From NCBI GenBank assembly GCA_029556545.1, contig JAKQEQ010000112.1, positions 1 through 53,005 on the forward strand: a stretch of 53,005 nucleotides of DNA. The letters run 5' to 3'. The position numbers were made by a program, and so were the translations under genes. The notes under the pieces were generated by a model, which saw only the letters and a program-made list of their open reading frames with translations, was not told the origin of the DNA and made no database searches. The DNA is from Candidatus Hydrogenedentota bacterium (GTDB lineage: Bacteria > Hydrogenedentota > Hydrogenedentia > Hydrogenedentales > JAGMZX01). Shown here one piece after another: positions 17,072 to 25,927 of this stretch (its first letter is position 1; each line of letters starts with the position of its first letter).

Positions 17072-17926
17072 TCAATGGGCGCCGCGCCGCGACAACACCG
17101 CCGGGATGGTCCACAGGAGAATCTTGAGGTCCAGCCAAAAGGATAGGTTCTCGATATACCGCAAATCCAGCCGGACCCAGTGGTCAAAACAGCTCTTGTC
17201 GCGGCTGCTGACTTGCCATAGCCCGGTGATGCCGGGTTTGACCGCGAGTCGTCCGCGTTGCCAGCGCGCGGAGGCGCGGTCTTCCGCCACCGGCAATGGA
17301 CGCGGACCGACCAGGCTCATGTCGCCTTTCAGGACGTTGAACAACTGCGGCAGTTCATCGAGGCTCAGGCAGCGCAGCATACGGCCTACTCGCGTTACGC
17401 GCGGATCATGCGTCATCTTGAAGACCGGCCCCTTACGCTCATTGAAACGCATCAACTCCGCCTTGCGCGCTTCCGCGTCCCGGACCATCGTGCGAAACTT
17501 GTACACCGTGAAGGGCTTGCCGCCCCGGCCACCGCGCTGCTGCTTGAAAATCGCGGGACCCGACGAACTCAGCCGCACCGCGGCCGCGACGAGCAGCATC
17601 AACGGCGCGAGCAGGATAATGCCGGTCAACGCGCCGCACACGTCCATCACCCGCTTCCACCAGGGAGACGGACGGACTTCCAGTAGATCGAGCGGCAGGG
17701 CGTGAATTGACGGGAGCGGCGTCCGCGCAAGCGGCACGCGATCGAGACCCTGAATCCTGATCATCCATCGGGCAACGGCCTTGCGCACGGCAGGCGCCTG
17801 TGCCAGGCCGCCGTCCGCCGCGACTCCCGGTTGATCCTCGTGCCCGTGCGCCCCCGCAGCATGATCGTGATACACCATCCCCAACAACGACATAAGCCTG
17901 TTGCTCCACATTTTGTATTTATACAC
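17072..17926 (-). CDS. Initiating sugar transferase (undecaprenyl-phosphate sugar-1-phosphate transferase family)
   Basis: 284 aa. The start is uncertain: a GTG at 17926 or an ATG at 17911, neither with a clear ribosome-binding site. The first 90 residues are a poorly conserved cytoplasmic segment. One membrane helix follows (VCGALTGIILLAPLMLLVAA), then the bacterial-sugar-transferase domain: GPAIFKQQRGGRGGKPFTVY, KFRTMVRDAEARK, DPRVTRVGRMLRCLSLDELP, QLFNVLKGDMSLVGPRPLPV and KPGITGLWQVSSRDK. It is the short form without the N-terminal multi-helix domain of WbaP/WcaJ. Such enzymes start each repeat unit by placing a sugar phosphate on undecaprenyl phosphate at the inner membrane. Confidence 0.93.
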   Translation of the reverse strand: MYKYKMWSNRLMSLLGMVYHDHAAGAHGHEDQPGVAADGGLAQAPAVRKAVARWMIRIQGLDRVPLARTPLPSIHALPLDLLEVRPSPWWKRVMDVCGALTGIILLAPLMLLVAAAVRLSSSGPAIFKQQRGGRGGKPFTVYKFRTMVRDAEARKAELMRFNERKGPVFKMTHDPRVTRVGRMLRCLSLDELPQLFNVLKGDMSLVGPRPLPVAEDRASARWQRGRLAVKPGITGLWQVSSRDKSCFDHWVRLDLRYIENLSFWLDLKILLWTIPAVLSRRGAH

Positions 17927-17942
17927 CGCGCGGTGTCTTTCG

Positions 17943-18392
17943 TTACCCGCGCGGCGCGCCAGTCAATTCCTCTTCGGGATACGCGTACACCTCGAACGTC
18001 ACTGTCGGCAGCGGCGAGCGTTCGGCGCTGGCCGAATGCGACCGCTGGTCGAACGCCTCCTTGATGGGCGGCCATATATGAACAACGCTCGCGCTCGGAG
18101 TATTCGGGAAGATCACGCCAATGCGGTCGCCGAACCAGCCCTTCGTGTCGATGAATCGCGTCCGCTGGTTCAGGAGGGCCGAAAGGACCCATGCCGCCTG
18201 GAGAAACGCCTCGCTGTCCGGCGGCGCGTCAATGCGTAACGCCAGCAGGGTGAACGACCCGGCGCCGCGGTCGGTGCGCGCCCGTTCCTTCCGCAGTTGC
18301 TGCTCGAAGGCCTCGGACGACCACAACCCTTCAATCGACCGCCGGGCGTTCCCGCGTCTCCAGGCGATGCCACGCCTGAGAAAAGCAAACAC
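17943..18392 (-). CDS. Small degenerate GGDEF-like protein in the polysaccharide operon
   Basis: 149 aa from a GTG at 18392 (AAGGGA about 10 nt upstream). The pattern FTLLALRIDAP, then LLNQRTRFIDTKGWFGDRIGV and IFPNTPSASVVHIWPPIKEA, followed by VTFEVYAYPEE, follows the secondary structure of a GGDEF domain, but WFGDR replaces GGDEF and the catalytic acidic residues are missing. It would not make c-di-GMP if this reading is right, and might be a structural or nucleotide-sensing remnant. It lies between the BY-kinase-like and sugar transferase genes. Family assignment is tentative; the gene itself is well supported by spacing and codon use. Confidence 0.7.
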   Translation of the reverse strand: MFAFLRRGIAWRRGNARRSIEGLWSSEAFEQQLRKERARTDRGAGSFTLLALRIDAPPDSEAFLQAAWVLSALLNQRTRFIDTKGWFGDRIGVIFPNTPSASVVHIWPPIKEAFDQRSHSASAERSPLPTVTFEVYAYPEEELTGAPRG

Positions 18393-18460
18393 AGCCTACG
18401 TCCCTTCTACGCTGGGTCGAAACCCACGCAGCTGCGCTTCCCGTATCCTCGTCAAGGCCG

Positions 18461-19165
18461 CTAGATGCGACGATAGACGAAATCCGGGATATAGTAACGC
18501 CGTTTATTCAATATCAGACCCAGGACCTTCGCGCCCTGCGCCTGCATTCGAGCCACCTCGCGTTTCGCCGCCTGCCAGCGCGTCCTGCCGGCCTCGATGA
18601 CCACCACCACGCCGTCCACCACGGAGGCCAATTGATACCCCTCCGGCGACGTGCCCAGCGCCGGCGCGACGACAACCACGATGTCAAACTGCTCGCGGAT
18701 CTGCTCCAGGACCTGGGGCAGGCCCGGCGCATCAAGGACCGCGGAGAGGGTCGAGGCATTGGACGCCATCTGGCTGACGCACAGACTGGAGTCGCCCACG
18801 AGGCGGAATGCCTCCTCACGCAGTTCCCCGCTCTCGGCCATGGCCTGCCAATCCGAAGTCGCTTCCGTTACCAGGACGGGACCCACGGCGCCCAACAGCA
18901 GCACGCGCTTGCCCATGCGGGCCGAGGCCAGTTTCGCGAACTGCCGCGCGATACGCGCCGTTTCGTCGCCCGGATGCGCGCTGACCATCTCGATAATTGC
19001 GCCGCGCTGCCGCTGCAGGGCCGCCTCGATCTGTTGATACAGGGACAGCAGCTTGTCTTCGAGGGGCTTCGAGGCGGTGATGGCCAATCCGGCCCCGCCG
19101 CGTCTCGCCGCGCCCTGCGTCCGTTCACGGCCCGCGTTATCGAGTGCTTCATAAATCTTCGTCAT
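18461..19165 (-). CDS. BY-kinase/ParA-like protein with a lost Walker A motif
   Basis: 234 aa from the ATG at 19165 (AGGGGA 7 nt upstream). The N-terminus MTKIYEALDNAGRERTQG is the usual start of CpsD/CapB/XrtA-type tyrosine autokinases, and VLGLILNKRRYYIPDFVYRR is the usual C-terminus. Position 3' of the ATPase gene also fits. However, the P-loop region reads MVSAHPGDETARIARQFAKL, without GK[ST]; the Walker A' strand reads KRVLLLGAVGP without the aspartates; and the Walker B position reads FDIVVVVAPALG instead of DxxIIDxPP. The VDGVVVVIEAGRTRWQAAKR segment is kept. There is a Tyr pair (RRYYIP) but no Tyr-rich tail. Inference: a pseudokinase that regulates chain length or assembly by binding partners. 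Confidence 0.83.
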   Translation of the reverse strand: MTKIYEALDNAGRERTQGAARRGGAGLAITASKPLEDKLLSLYQQIEAALQRQRGAIIEMVSAHPGDETARIARQFAKLASARMGKRVLLLGAVGPVLVTEATSDWQAMAESGELREEAFRLVGDSSLCVSQMASNASTLSAVLDAPGLPQVLEQIREQFDIVVVVAPALGTSPEGYQLASVVDGVVVVIEAGRTRWQAAKREVARMQAQGAKVLGLILNKRRYYIPDFVYRRI

Positions 19166-19175
19166 GAGCGGTCCC

Positions 19176-20711
19176 CTATTCTCCGACGGATGCCGCCGGG
19201 ATAGCCACCGAATGCACGACACCCTGTTCATCCACAATCCGTTCGGGGAAGACCAAGGTATCCCCGAACCAGATGATATCCACATTCGCAACCTGGGGAT
19301 TTTCACGCCGCACAGCCTCAAGAAGAGCGGGCGTGCTGCGCCCATACACCTCCGCCACCAGCCGAGTCAGACAATCGCCACGGCCGACGCGCCGCTCTAT
19401 CTTCGAGGATTCCGTCGCCGCCGTATCGAGTGCCGTTGGGAGCGCGGCCTTCAGGCCGCCTTCCGGCGCGGTTTCGATCCCGGCCTTCAGGCCGCCCCGA
19501 GCTTCGGTTTCGAGGCTGTCTGCCGTTGTTCGTAGTGCAGCCTTCAGGCTGTCTTCCTCCAATTTCACGCTGTCTTCTTCCAAGGACACTTCCGCTTGCG
19601 CCTCTTTTTCACGCGACGCCTCGACCGCCGCCGGCGCGCCCGCGAAGGTCTCCTCCATCTTCTTCATGGCGACCAGCCTATGGTCCAGCGATTTCGGCGT
19701 CGGGACGGGGGCCGGTTCGACCGGAACGGCCATCTCAGCCTGCGCAGTGACGGGCGCGGGCGTCACGGTCTCTCGGACTTCCGCCACCGCCGCGCGCGGG
19801 GCGCCCTCCGTGCGCGATGCGAACGCCAGGCCGACCGTGAATGCCGCGACCGCCATACATACGGTCCCGGCCGCGACCGCCCAGCCCAGACGGCGACGGC
19901 GCGCGCCGCCGCTGAGGTCGGCGATGACCTGCCGCACAATCTTGCCGGAGACGGTCTGCTCCATCGCGCCGAAACCGGCGATGAGCGCGTTGTCGCACAG
20001 GATGTTGAGCAGCCTCGGATTCCCGCGCGCCGACGTGACCATGCGGCGCAGGGCGTCCTTGGCGAACACGCTTTCGCGCAGGCACCCGGCCTGCGTCAGG
20101 CGGTACCGCACGTATTCGTAGCTCTCGCCGCGCGTCAAGGGGCGTATAACGGCCCGGACCGCGACCCGCTGCCGCAGTTGGCGGAGGGCGTGCAGTTCGA
20201 GCTTCCGGTCGAGTTCCGGCTGGCCCACCAGCACAATTTGGAGGAGTTTGTCCTTCGCCGTCTCGAGGTTCGAGAGCATGCGCAGTTTTTCAAGCGTTTC
20301 AATGGGCATGTTCTGCGCTTCGTCAATGATCAACGCGACATTCTGTCCGGCCTTGTACTCATCGATAAGCAGCCACTGGAGCCGGTCCAGCATGGCGGCG
20401 GCCGGCCCTTCGAGATCGTCCGCACCCGTCTCGCGCAGGATAAGCCGCAGCAGTTCCTCGAAGGTCAAGTCTGGATTGAACAGGTAGATGGGCCGCGTCG
20501 GCGTTTTGTCAATCCGCTTGAGGTAGGCGCGCAGGATGGTGGTCTTGCCCGTGCCGACTTCACCGGTCAACGCGACGAAGCCCTTGCGCTGCTCGACGCC
20601 GTAAACCACGGTGGCGAACGCCTCCTTGTGGCTCGGACTCAGGAAGAGGAAGTCCGGGTCGGGCGTGATATGGAACGGCTCTCGCTCGAAGCCGTAGAAG
20701 TCTAGGTACAT
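19176..20711 (-). CDS. ExeA/XrtA-associated AAA ATPase with periplasmic C-terminal domain
   Basis: 511 aa. Residues 1-270 are an ExeA-like AAA ATPase: MYLDFYGFEREPFHITPDPD, FLFLSPSHKEAFATVVYGVE, Walker A GEVGTGKTT, Walker B NVALIIDEAQNMPIETLEKL, sensor region QIVLVGQPELDRKL and ARGNPRLLNILCDNALIAGF. One membrane helix (LGWAVAAGTVCMAVAAFTVG) follows. The periplasmic part has low-complexity repeats (LEEDSVKLEEDSLKAAL) and ends in a LysM/FimV-like domain (RVGRGDCLTRLVAEVYGR, FGDTLVFPERI). In exosortase and EPS loci such ATPases pair with the chain-length protein; no exosortase is in this window. The start overlaps the preceding gene by 10 bp. Confidence 0.9.
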   Translation of the reverse strand: MYLDFYGFEREPFHITPDPDFLFLSPSHKEAFATVVYGVEQRKGFVALTGEVGTGKTTILRAYLKRIDKTPTRPIYLFNPDLTFEELLRLILRETGADDLEGPAAAMLDRLQWLLIDEYKAGQNVALIIDEAQNMPIETLEKLRMLSNLETAKDKLLQIVLVGQPELDRKLELHALRQLRQRVAVRAVIRPLTRGESYEYVRYRLTQAGCLRESVFAKDALRRMVTSARGNPRLLNILCDNALIAGFGAMEQTVSGKIVRQVIADLSGGARRRRLGWAVAAGTVCMAVAAFTVGLAFASRTEGAPRAAVAEVRETVTPAPVTAQAEMAVPVEPAPVPTPKSLDHRLVAMKKMEETFAGAPAAVEASREKEAQAEVSLEEDSVKLEEDSLKAALRTTADSLETEARGGLKAGIETAPEGGLKAALPTALDTAATESSKIERRVGRGDCLTRLVAEVYGRSTPALLEAVRRENPQVANVDIIWFGDTLVFPERIVDEQGVVHSVAIPAASVGE

Positions 20712-22273
20712 GTACGGAATTCCTTCTCGGAAATCTCCGCCAGCACCGGCGCCCCGATGCGCTTCTCAGCCGCCTCGGTGGTGTTAATCGTGTCGTCCAG
20801 ATATTCCCGAACGAAGGCGTAGCATATTCCGCCGAAGAGTCCGAGCAGAATGCCAAGGGCAATATTGCGCGTCTTGTTCGGGCGCACGGGCGCGAGCGGC
20901 GCGGACGCGGCCTGGACGATGCGGATGTTCGACACCTTGTCGATGTCCTTGGCCTGGGCGATGAGCGTGCGCTGCCACGTATCGCGGAATTCGCGGTACT
21001 CCTGTTCGCGCAGGTCGCGCTCGCGCGTCAACTGCTGCAACTCGACTTCCATGGCGGCGGTGCTTGCCAGGCGATCCCGGAGCTTGGCAATCTCGTCCTG
21101 CAGCACCACGATGCGCGCGCGCACCCCGCCGAGTTGGGCGCGTTCGCTTTCGAGCGTGTGCTCGAAAGCCTCGTAATTCCGGTTCAAGCCGGTGGTTACC
21201 TCCGTAAGCGAGGGGTTTTCTCGGTTCAACAGGTCCTCGAGCGTGGCGATTTTTTTGCGCAATTCCACCAGCGGGCGGTGCGTGTCGGCATAACGCGCCG
21301 CGAGGTCCGCCTCTTGCGCGCGCAGATCGATTAACCGTTCCTTAAGCGTGTCCGCGGCGTAGTTGGGCATACCCGTTGTACGCGAAAGTTCCTGAACCCG
21401 CGGCTGCCGCTGCATGGCATCGCTGAGCTGGTTGACCACCGCTTGCAGGCCGTCCGCATCGGCGGTCACTAAACTGAGTTGTCCCTCGAGTTCGCTGATC
21501 TGCGAGAGCAGCGTCTCCTTCTGCGCCTCCAACGACGAAATGTCATGTTCTCCGCGAAACGCTCGAAGGGCATCGTCCGCGGCCTTCATGTCCGCCTCCG
21601 CGGCCTCGACCTGCTTCTTGAAGAAATCCGGGCCGGCCTGCGCGGAGAATACATCGACGTGCCGCTCGAGGTACAAGGCGAGCAAGCGGTCCAGGACCAG
21701 CCGGCTTACCTCGGGGTGCTTTAATTCCATGCCGACGCGGATGATGTTCGTCTTGTCCTCGACGTCCACCGTGATGCTGTCCATCAGTGCGCGAATGGCC
21801 TCCTCGCGGGGCGTCAGCCGTTCACGCAACTGGAGCAGCACGAGCAGATTCTTCAGTTGTAGCTGGGCGAGGCGGGCCACTTGCTTGAGCGGCCCGGGAG
21901 ACGGCGGCTCATCGAGGGGCTGCGGCCTGCGTTCAAGGTCTCGGCGGTACAGAATCCAGCCTTCGCCGAATTCCTCGACCACCTGCTTCGCCAAGTCATA
22001 ACTTGTCAGAATTGCGACCTCGGACTTGACCTCGCCTGTGCGGTCCTGGGTGACGTTGACGAAGGCCTGCTCGACCGACCAGTCGGCGGGCAGGTATTCG
22101 CGCCCGAGGCGCACGAGCAGCACCGCCTCCGAGCGATACGCCACAGGCAGCACAAACGTGACGACCGTCACTACCGCGACTACCAGGAGGAAGAACGCGG
22201 TAATCCTCCACTTGTGCCGGAAAAGGACGTAGAGTATGTCACGCACCGAATTGAGCAGGATGCCGCTGTCCAT
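20702..22273 (-). CDS. Polysaccharide chain-length determinant (Wzz/GumC family)
   Basis: 523 aa. N-terminal cytoplasmic segment and membrane helix (WRITAFFLLVVAVVTVVTFV), Wzz domain (SEAVLLVRLGREYLPADWSV), long periplasmic coiled coil (residues of about 200-430, e.g. EAQKETLLSQISELEGQLSL and VVLQDEIAKLRDRLAST) and a C-terminal membrane helix (IALGILLGLFGGICYAFVRE) preceded by the proline-rich PLAPVRPNKTRN motif. There is no fused kinase domain; that role would fall to the gene at 18461, which is itself degenerate. The protein spans the periplasm and sets polymer length together with the export protein encoded upstream. AAGGAG lies about 10 nt before the ATG at 22273. Confidence 0.93.
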   Translation of the reverse strand: MDSGILLNSVRDILYVLFRHKWRITAFFLLVVAVVTVVTFVLPVAYRSEAVLLVRLGREYLPADWSVEQAFVNVTQDRTGEVKSEVAILTSYDLAKQVVEEFGEGWILYRRDLERRPQPLDEPPSPGPLKQVARLAQLQLKNLLVLLQLRERLTPREEAIRALMDSITVDVEDKTNIIRVGMELKHPEVSRLVLDRLLALYLERHVDVFSAQAGPDFFKKQVEAAEADMKAADDALRAFRGEHDISSLEAQKETLLSQISELEGQLSLVTADADGLQAVVNQLSDAMQRQPRVQELSRTTGMPNYAADTLKERLIDLRAQEADLAARYADTHRPLVELRKKIATLEDLLNRENPSLTEVTTGLNRNYEAFEHTLESERAQLGGVRARIVVLQDEIAKLRDRLASTAAMEVELQQLTRERDLREQEYREFRDTWQRTLIAQAKDIDKVSNIRIVQAASAPLAPVRPNKTRNIALGILLGLFGGICYAFVREYLDDTINTTEAAEKRIGAPVLAEISEKEFRTCT

Positions 22274-22288
22274 CGCCGCTGAGTCTCC

Positions 22289-23053
22289 TTACAGGCCGGG
22301 GACCGCCTGGATCGTGAAATTCCGGCTGTCTGAATCGAAGTCTTGCTGGTTCAGGTCATACGTGAGGTTCCAGTACACGCTGCGCGGAATGATCTGATTG
22401 ATGTACTGGTCCACCCACTGGTCCACCTTGTCAATGGTTGTGCGCGGCACGTAGACGACGTCATACGGTTCGAGATAGACCGCCGTACTCTCCGGCTTCT
22501 CGAGCGCCTTGCGCAGATCGAGGGATTTCGCGAAGCGCTTGCCCTCGCGCTCGCGGATCAACACCACGTTGCGCATCTGGGCCGTGCCCTTATTGAAGCC
22601 GCCCGCCTGCATGATCGCCTCGAGCACCGTCAACCGACCTTGGATCGGGATAAGTCCCGGCGTCCGGACCTCGCCGCCCACGTAAACCCGCTGGCTCACA
22701 TACTGCGTGACCACTACGGTGATCTCCGGGTTCTTCAGCTTGTCGGCATAGCGTTCGAGCAACGCCGTCCGGAGGCCGTCCGGCGTCAACCCCTGGACCT
22801 CCACGTCCCCAACCAATTGCAGCGCCACTTTGCCGTCGGGGCGTATCATCTGTTCCGCCTCCAACTCCGGCCAGTACGGGAAGAGTATCTTGATGACATC
22901 GCCGGGCTGGAGCGTCACGGCGGGCGGCGCGGGTTCGGGCCACCCCGGATTCTCGCTGGGCGGCGTCGTCACGCATCCCGCCGACAAGACCATGATGATT
23001 ACGCCGAGGGTTAATACGCCATGATGCATGTGCAACCATCCGTTTTGTTTCAT
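22289..23053 (-). CDS. Wza-like polysaccharide export lipoprotein
   Basis: 254 aa from the ATG at 23053; a second ATG at 23032 is possible. The N-terminus ends in a lipobox (VLSAGC), so the mature protein should be lipid-anchored in the outer membrane. Domains: polysaccharide export domain (LQPGDVIKILFPYWPELEAE, MIRPDGKVALQLVGDVEVQG, LTPDGLRTALLERYADKL) and a SLBB-type domain (RVYVGGEVRTPGLIPIQGRL, TVLEAIMQAGGFNKGTAQM). The C-terminal part has a likely amphipathic segment (QWVDQYINQIIPRSVYWNL), as expected for the outer-membrane helix. It is the first gene of the operon, behind a promoter at 23468-23496. Confidence 0.92.
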   Translation of the reverse strand: MKQNGWLHMHHGVLTLGVIIMVLSAGCVTTPPSENPGWPEPAPPAVTLQPGDVIKILFPYWPELEAEQMIRPDGKVALQLVGDVEVQGLTPDGLRTALLERYADKLKNPEITVVVTQYVSQRVYVGGEVRTPGLIPIQGRLTVLEAIMQAGGFNKGTAQMRNVVLIREREGKRFAKSLDLRKALEKPESTAVYLEPYDVVYVPRTTIDKVDQWVDQYINQIIPRSVYWNLTYDLNQQDFDSDSRNFTIQAVPGL

Positions 23054-23461
23054 GGATACGCATTCCCTAACCTGCGCGGGGTCACTGAAAATTCCGAGAC
23101 CGCCCGTCGCGTGTTGCCGCCCAGGCATCGATTCGGCCACATGCCAGATCCCTCTCCCTGTGAACAACTCCAACCCGCCGCGCGGCAACCGAGTGCTTTC
23201 ACGGGTCTCCGCTTCCGCGCGACCACTTCCCAAAGTCTAATTGCGGAGGCATTACTGCGGTAAACGACTCCCACCCTATCTTTTCGCGCACTCCCGAATC
23301 GCTAAACCCGACGGTTTCTCGCTTCCGCACACGGCGATGTGACGCCGTAGCGACTTCGTTTGTACACCGAGAGCACGCGATCCGAGCGGGTACGGTTCGC
23401 TTACGCTCGCCGCCGCGAAGCACGGTTGCTCCGCACCGGCTTCGCACCATACAGTCCAGTG
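23054..23461 (-). other. Long predicted 5' leader of the polysaccharide operon
   Basis: About 400 nt lie between the predicted transcription start and the first start codon (23053), and I see no gene in it. The nascent RNA would fold first into GCGAAGC-CGGT-loop-ACCG-GCTTCGC (23445-23415), then ACGGCG-loop-CGCCGT (23348-23331). I cannot match it to a known riboswitch or to JUMPstart. An unannotated second promoter nearer the gene is possible. Confidence 0.5.
23415..23445 (-). other. Strong hairpin at the 5' end of the polysaccharide operon leader
   Basis: An outer 7-bp stem (gcgaagc/gcttcgc) and an inner 4-bp stem (cggt/accg) are separated by a single-base bulge. It lies roughly 15-45 nt after the predicted transcription start. 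No T-run follows. Confidence 0.55.
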
Positions 23462-23467
23462 GCCGAA

Positions 23468-23496
23468 AGTATAGCAGGAACGGGTGAACTTGTCAA
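23468..23496 (-). promoter_or_regulatory. Consensus promoter of the polysaccharide operon
   Basis: On the minus strand TTGACA (23496-23491, perfect -35), 17 bp, TATACT (23473-23468), with TGC directly before the -10 (extended -10). It is the best promoter match in the window. Confidence 0.75.
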
Positions 23497-23706
23497 AAGC
23501 CCTGCGCTATAAGGATAAATTCGTGGTGTTCGGGGCGTCATCGCGACACTATGACTCGGGAGGCGCGCGGGAGCAACGTTGCGTCTTAAGGGTCAAGCCC
23601 AATCTTGCCGGAAATTCGCCGGAGAAATGGCGCCGATTAGCCCGCATATCTGGACATCGGCCATGGAATACCACTGTTTTGCATAAAGACAAGGCGGATC
23701 CAATGC

Positions 23707-23735
23707 TTGCTTTTCCCGCCCCCGGCGTTCATAAT
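23707..23735 (+). promoter_or_regulatory. Promoter of the hydrogenase-like sensor kinase gene
   Basis: TTGCTT (23707-23712), 17 bp, CATAAT (23730-23735). Transcription would start about 70 nt before the start codon at 23813. It diverges from the operon promoter at 23468-23496, with about 210 bp between the two. Confidence 0.5.
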
Positions 23736-23812
23736 TGGCACATAAAGTCCGTCCGGTTGCGCCGGGGGCGGCCCGCGCCAATCGCCGGACCGTCAGGAAA
23801 TTCGAGGATTCG

Positions 23813-25870
23813 ATGCGCGAATCGGCCAAAATACCGCTGGTCACGACGATTAGGGAACGGTGCCGGACCTGCTACACCTGCGTCCGCGAGTGCCCCGCCA
23901 AAGCTATTCGGATTGTGGACGGACAGGCGGACGTCATTAGTCAGCGGTGCATCGGTTGCGGGAATTGCGTGCAGGTCTGCGGCCAGCACGCAAAGCGGGT
24001 GTATGACTCGACGGAGGCGGTCAAGCAGCTCTTGGCCGGCGACGGGCGCGTAGCGGCCATTATCGCGCCGAGTTTCCCGGGGGAGTTCGTGGACTGGAAT
24101 TTTCGGCTGCTGGCGGGGGTACTGCGGCGTATGGGGTTCCGGTACGTTGTCGAGGTGGCAGCTGGCGCGGACCTCGTGGCGGACCGCTACCGCCGTCTGA
24201 TGGAGCGCAACGACGGCAAGTCCTACATCGCCACCACGTGTCCCGCGATCGTCGCGTATGTCGAACGCTACTTCCCCAAGCTTGTGGATTCGCTGGCGCC
24301 TATTGTGTCGCCAATGGTGGCTACGTCGCGCGCGGTGCGACGCATGTACGGCGATGAAGTAAAGATCGTGTTTATAGGCCCGTGCATCGCGAAGAAGGGC
24401 GAGGCGGTGAGCGGCAGTGTAGACCACGACGTTGACGCGGTGCTGACTTTTGTCGAACTACGCCAGATGGCCTGGGAACTGGACCTGTCGCGTCACACGG
24501 TTACGGAAAGCGAGTTTGACCCGCCGTTGGCCGGGCCCGGCGCCCTTTTCCCGTTGCACCGGGGGATGCTCCAGGCGGCGGACCTTCCCGAGGACCTTGT
24601 CAGCGGAGACGTCGTAACCGCCGGTGGGCGGGCGGGTTTCGTCGAGGCGATCAAGGAGTTCTATCTGGGCCATTGCAGCCCGCGCCTGCTCGAGGTGCTG
24701 GCCTGCGAAGGATGCATCATGGGGCCCGGCATGAGCAACAAAGACCCCTTGTTCCGCCGGCGGCGCCGCGTCAGCACCTACGTGCGCGCCCGCCTCGAGC
24801 AATTGGACCACGACGCGTGGCGGCGTCAAATGGACGGCTTTGCCGATCTCGATCTCTCGCGATCGTTTGAGCCGGACGACCAGCGTATTCCCGATCCCAC
24901 GGATGAGGAAATCAAATACATTCTGCATCGCATGGGCAAGCACTCGGTCGAGGACGAACTCAACTGCGGGGCATGCGGCTATGAGACCTGCCGTGAGCAC
25001 GCGACCGCCATCCAAAAGGGCTTGGCGGAGAGCGAGATGTGCCTGCCCTACACGATCGATAAGCTGCGCCAAGCCGTGAGCAGTCTCGCCGTGTCGAACG
25101 AGAAGTTGGCGCGCGCGCGGGAAACGCTGGTCCAGGCGGAGAAGCTGGCCACTATGGGCCAATTGGCGGCGGGTATCGCGCACGAATTGAACAATCCGCT
25201 GGGCGTCGTGCTGATGTACGCGCATATGCTCCTCGAGGACTGCCAGGAGGATCAGCAGATGCGCGAGGACCTCGGAATGCTGGCCACCCAGGCGGACCGC
25301 TGCAAGAAGATCGTGGCGGGGCTGCTGCATTTCGCTCGGCAGAACAAGGTAGCTCTGGAGCCCACGGACATGCGGGCGCTTGTCGAGGGATGCTTGAGAC
25401 TGGTTACGCTTCCGCCGCACGTGACTTCCCAAGTGCGACACGAAGGCGATAACCCGTGGGCCGAGGTCGATCGCGACCAGGTGACGCAGGTATTGACCAA
25501 CCTGATCAACAACGCCTGCCACGCCATGCCCGACGGCGGCGTACTCACGGTCAGCACGCGCAGTGAGGCCGAGGAAATCCATCTGATAGTCGAGGACACG
25601 GGCGCGGGCATTCCGGAGGAGAACCTTAGCAAGATTTTCGATCCGTTTTTCACTACGAAACCCATTGGCGAGGGCACCGGCATGGGCCTTGCCGTGAGTT
25701 ACGGCATCGTGAAGATGCATCGAGGCAACATCCGGGTCGAGTCGAACGCGGCGCCCGAGCAAGGCCCCACGGGGACGAAATTCACGGTCTCTCTGCCACG
25801 GCGGGGCCACGTGGGCGCGCCGGGCGCGACCGCGGAGGTCGTCGAGGAACAGATTGGCGCGCCGGCCTGA
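23813..25870 (+). CDS. [FeFe]-hydrogenase-like sensor histidine kinase
   Basis: 685 aa from the ATG at 23813 (GAGG 5-8 nt upstream). Two 4Fe-4S motifs come first: C17, C20, C23, C27 and C46, C49, C52, C56. An [FeFe]-hydrogenase large-subunit domain follows (about 75-320) with all four expected H-cluster ligands: C143 in TTCPAIV, C191 in [10 protein letters not shown]298 and C301 in [11 protein letters not shown]. In catalytic enzymes the first motif is TSCCP; here the proton-relay Cys is replaced by Thr. Next is a PF04060-type Fe-S motif (C385, C388, C393, C410), then a coiled linker and a histidine kinase: H457 in [12 protein letters not shown] box [16 protein letters not shown] and GTGMGLAV. 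Likely a cytoplasmic H2 or redox sensor. Its partner is probably the next gene. Confidence 0.92.
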   Translation: MRESAKIPLVTTIRERCRTCYTCVRECPAKAIRIVDGQADVISQRCIGCGNCVQVCGQHAKRVYDSTEAVKQLLAGDGRVAAIIAPSFPGEFVDWNFRLLAGVLRRMGFRYVVEVAAGADLVADRYRRLMERNDGKSYIATTCPAIVAYVERYFPKLVDSLAPIVSPMVATSRAVRRMYGDEVKIVFIGPCIAKKGEAVSGSVDHDVDAVLTFVELRQMAWELDLSRHTVTESEFDPPLAGPGALFPLHRGMLQAADLPEDLVSGDVVTAGGRAGFVEAIKEFYLGHCSPRLLEVLACEGCIMGPGMSNKDPLFRRRRRVSTYVRARLEQLDHDAWRRQMDGFADLDLSRSFEPDDQRIPDPTDEEIKYILHRMGKHSVEDELNCGACGYETCREHATAIQKGLAESEMCLPYTIDKLRQAVSSLAVSNEKLARARETLVQAEKLATMGQLAAGIAHELNNPLGVVLMYAHMLLEDCQEDQQMREDLGMLATQADRCKKIVAGLLHFARQNKVALEPTDMRALVEGCLRLVTLPPHVTSQVRHEGDNPWAEVDRDQVTQVLTNLINNACHAMPDGGVLTVSTRSEAEEIHLIVEDTGAGIPEENLSKIFDPFFTTKPIGEGTGMGLAVSYGIVKMHRGNIRVESNAAPEQGPTGTKFTVSLPRRGHVGAPGATAEVVEEQIGAPA

Positions 25871-25927
25871 TGGGCCTGATGGGGATGAGACTCGGGGCGG
25901 GAACGCTCCGCTGAAGGATGACGTGGT

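Noticed and set aside
23054-23461. Known c-di-GMP (GEMM) riboswitch or JUMPstart/ops in the operon leader
   Set aside because: I could not find the conserved GEMM core or the GGCGGTAG ops core by eye. The leader is reported only as structured RNA of unknown type.
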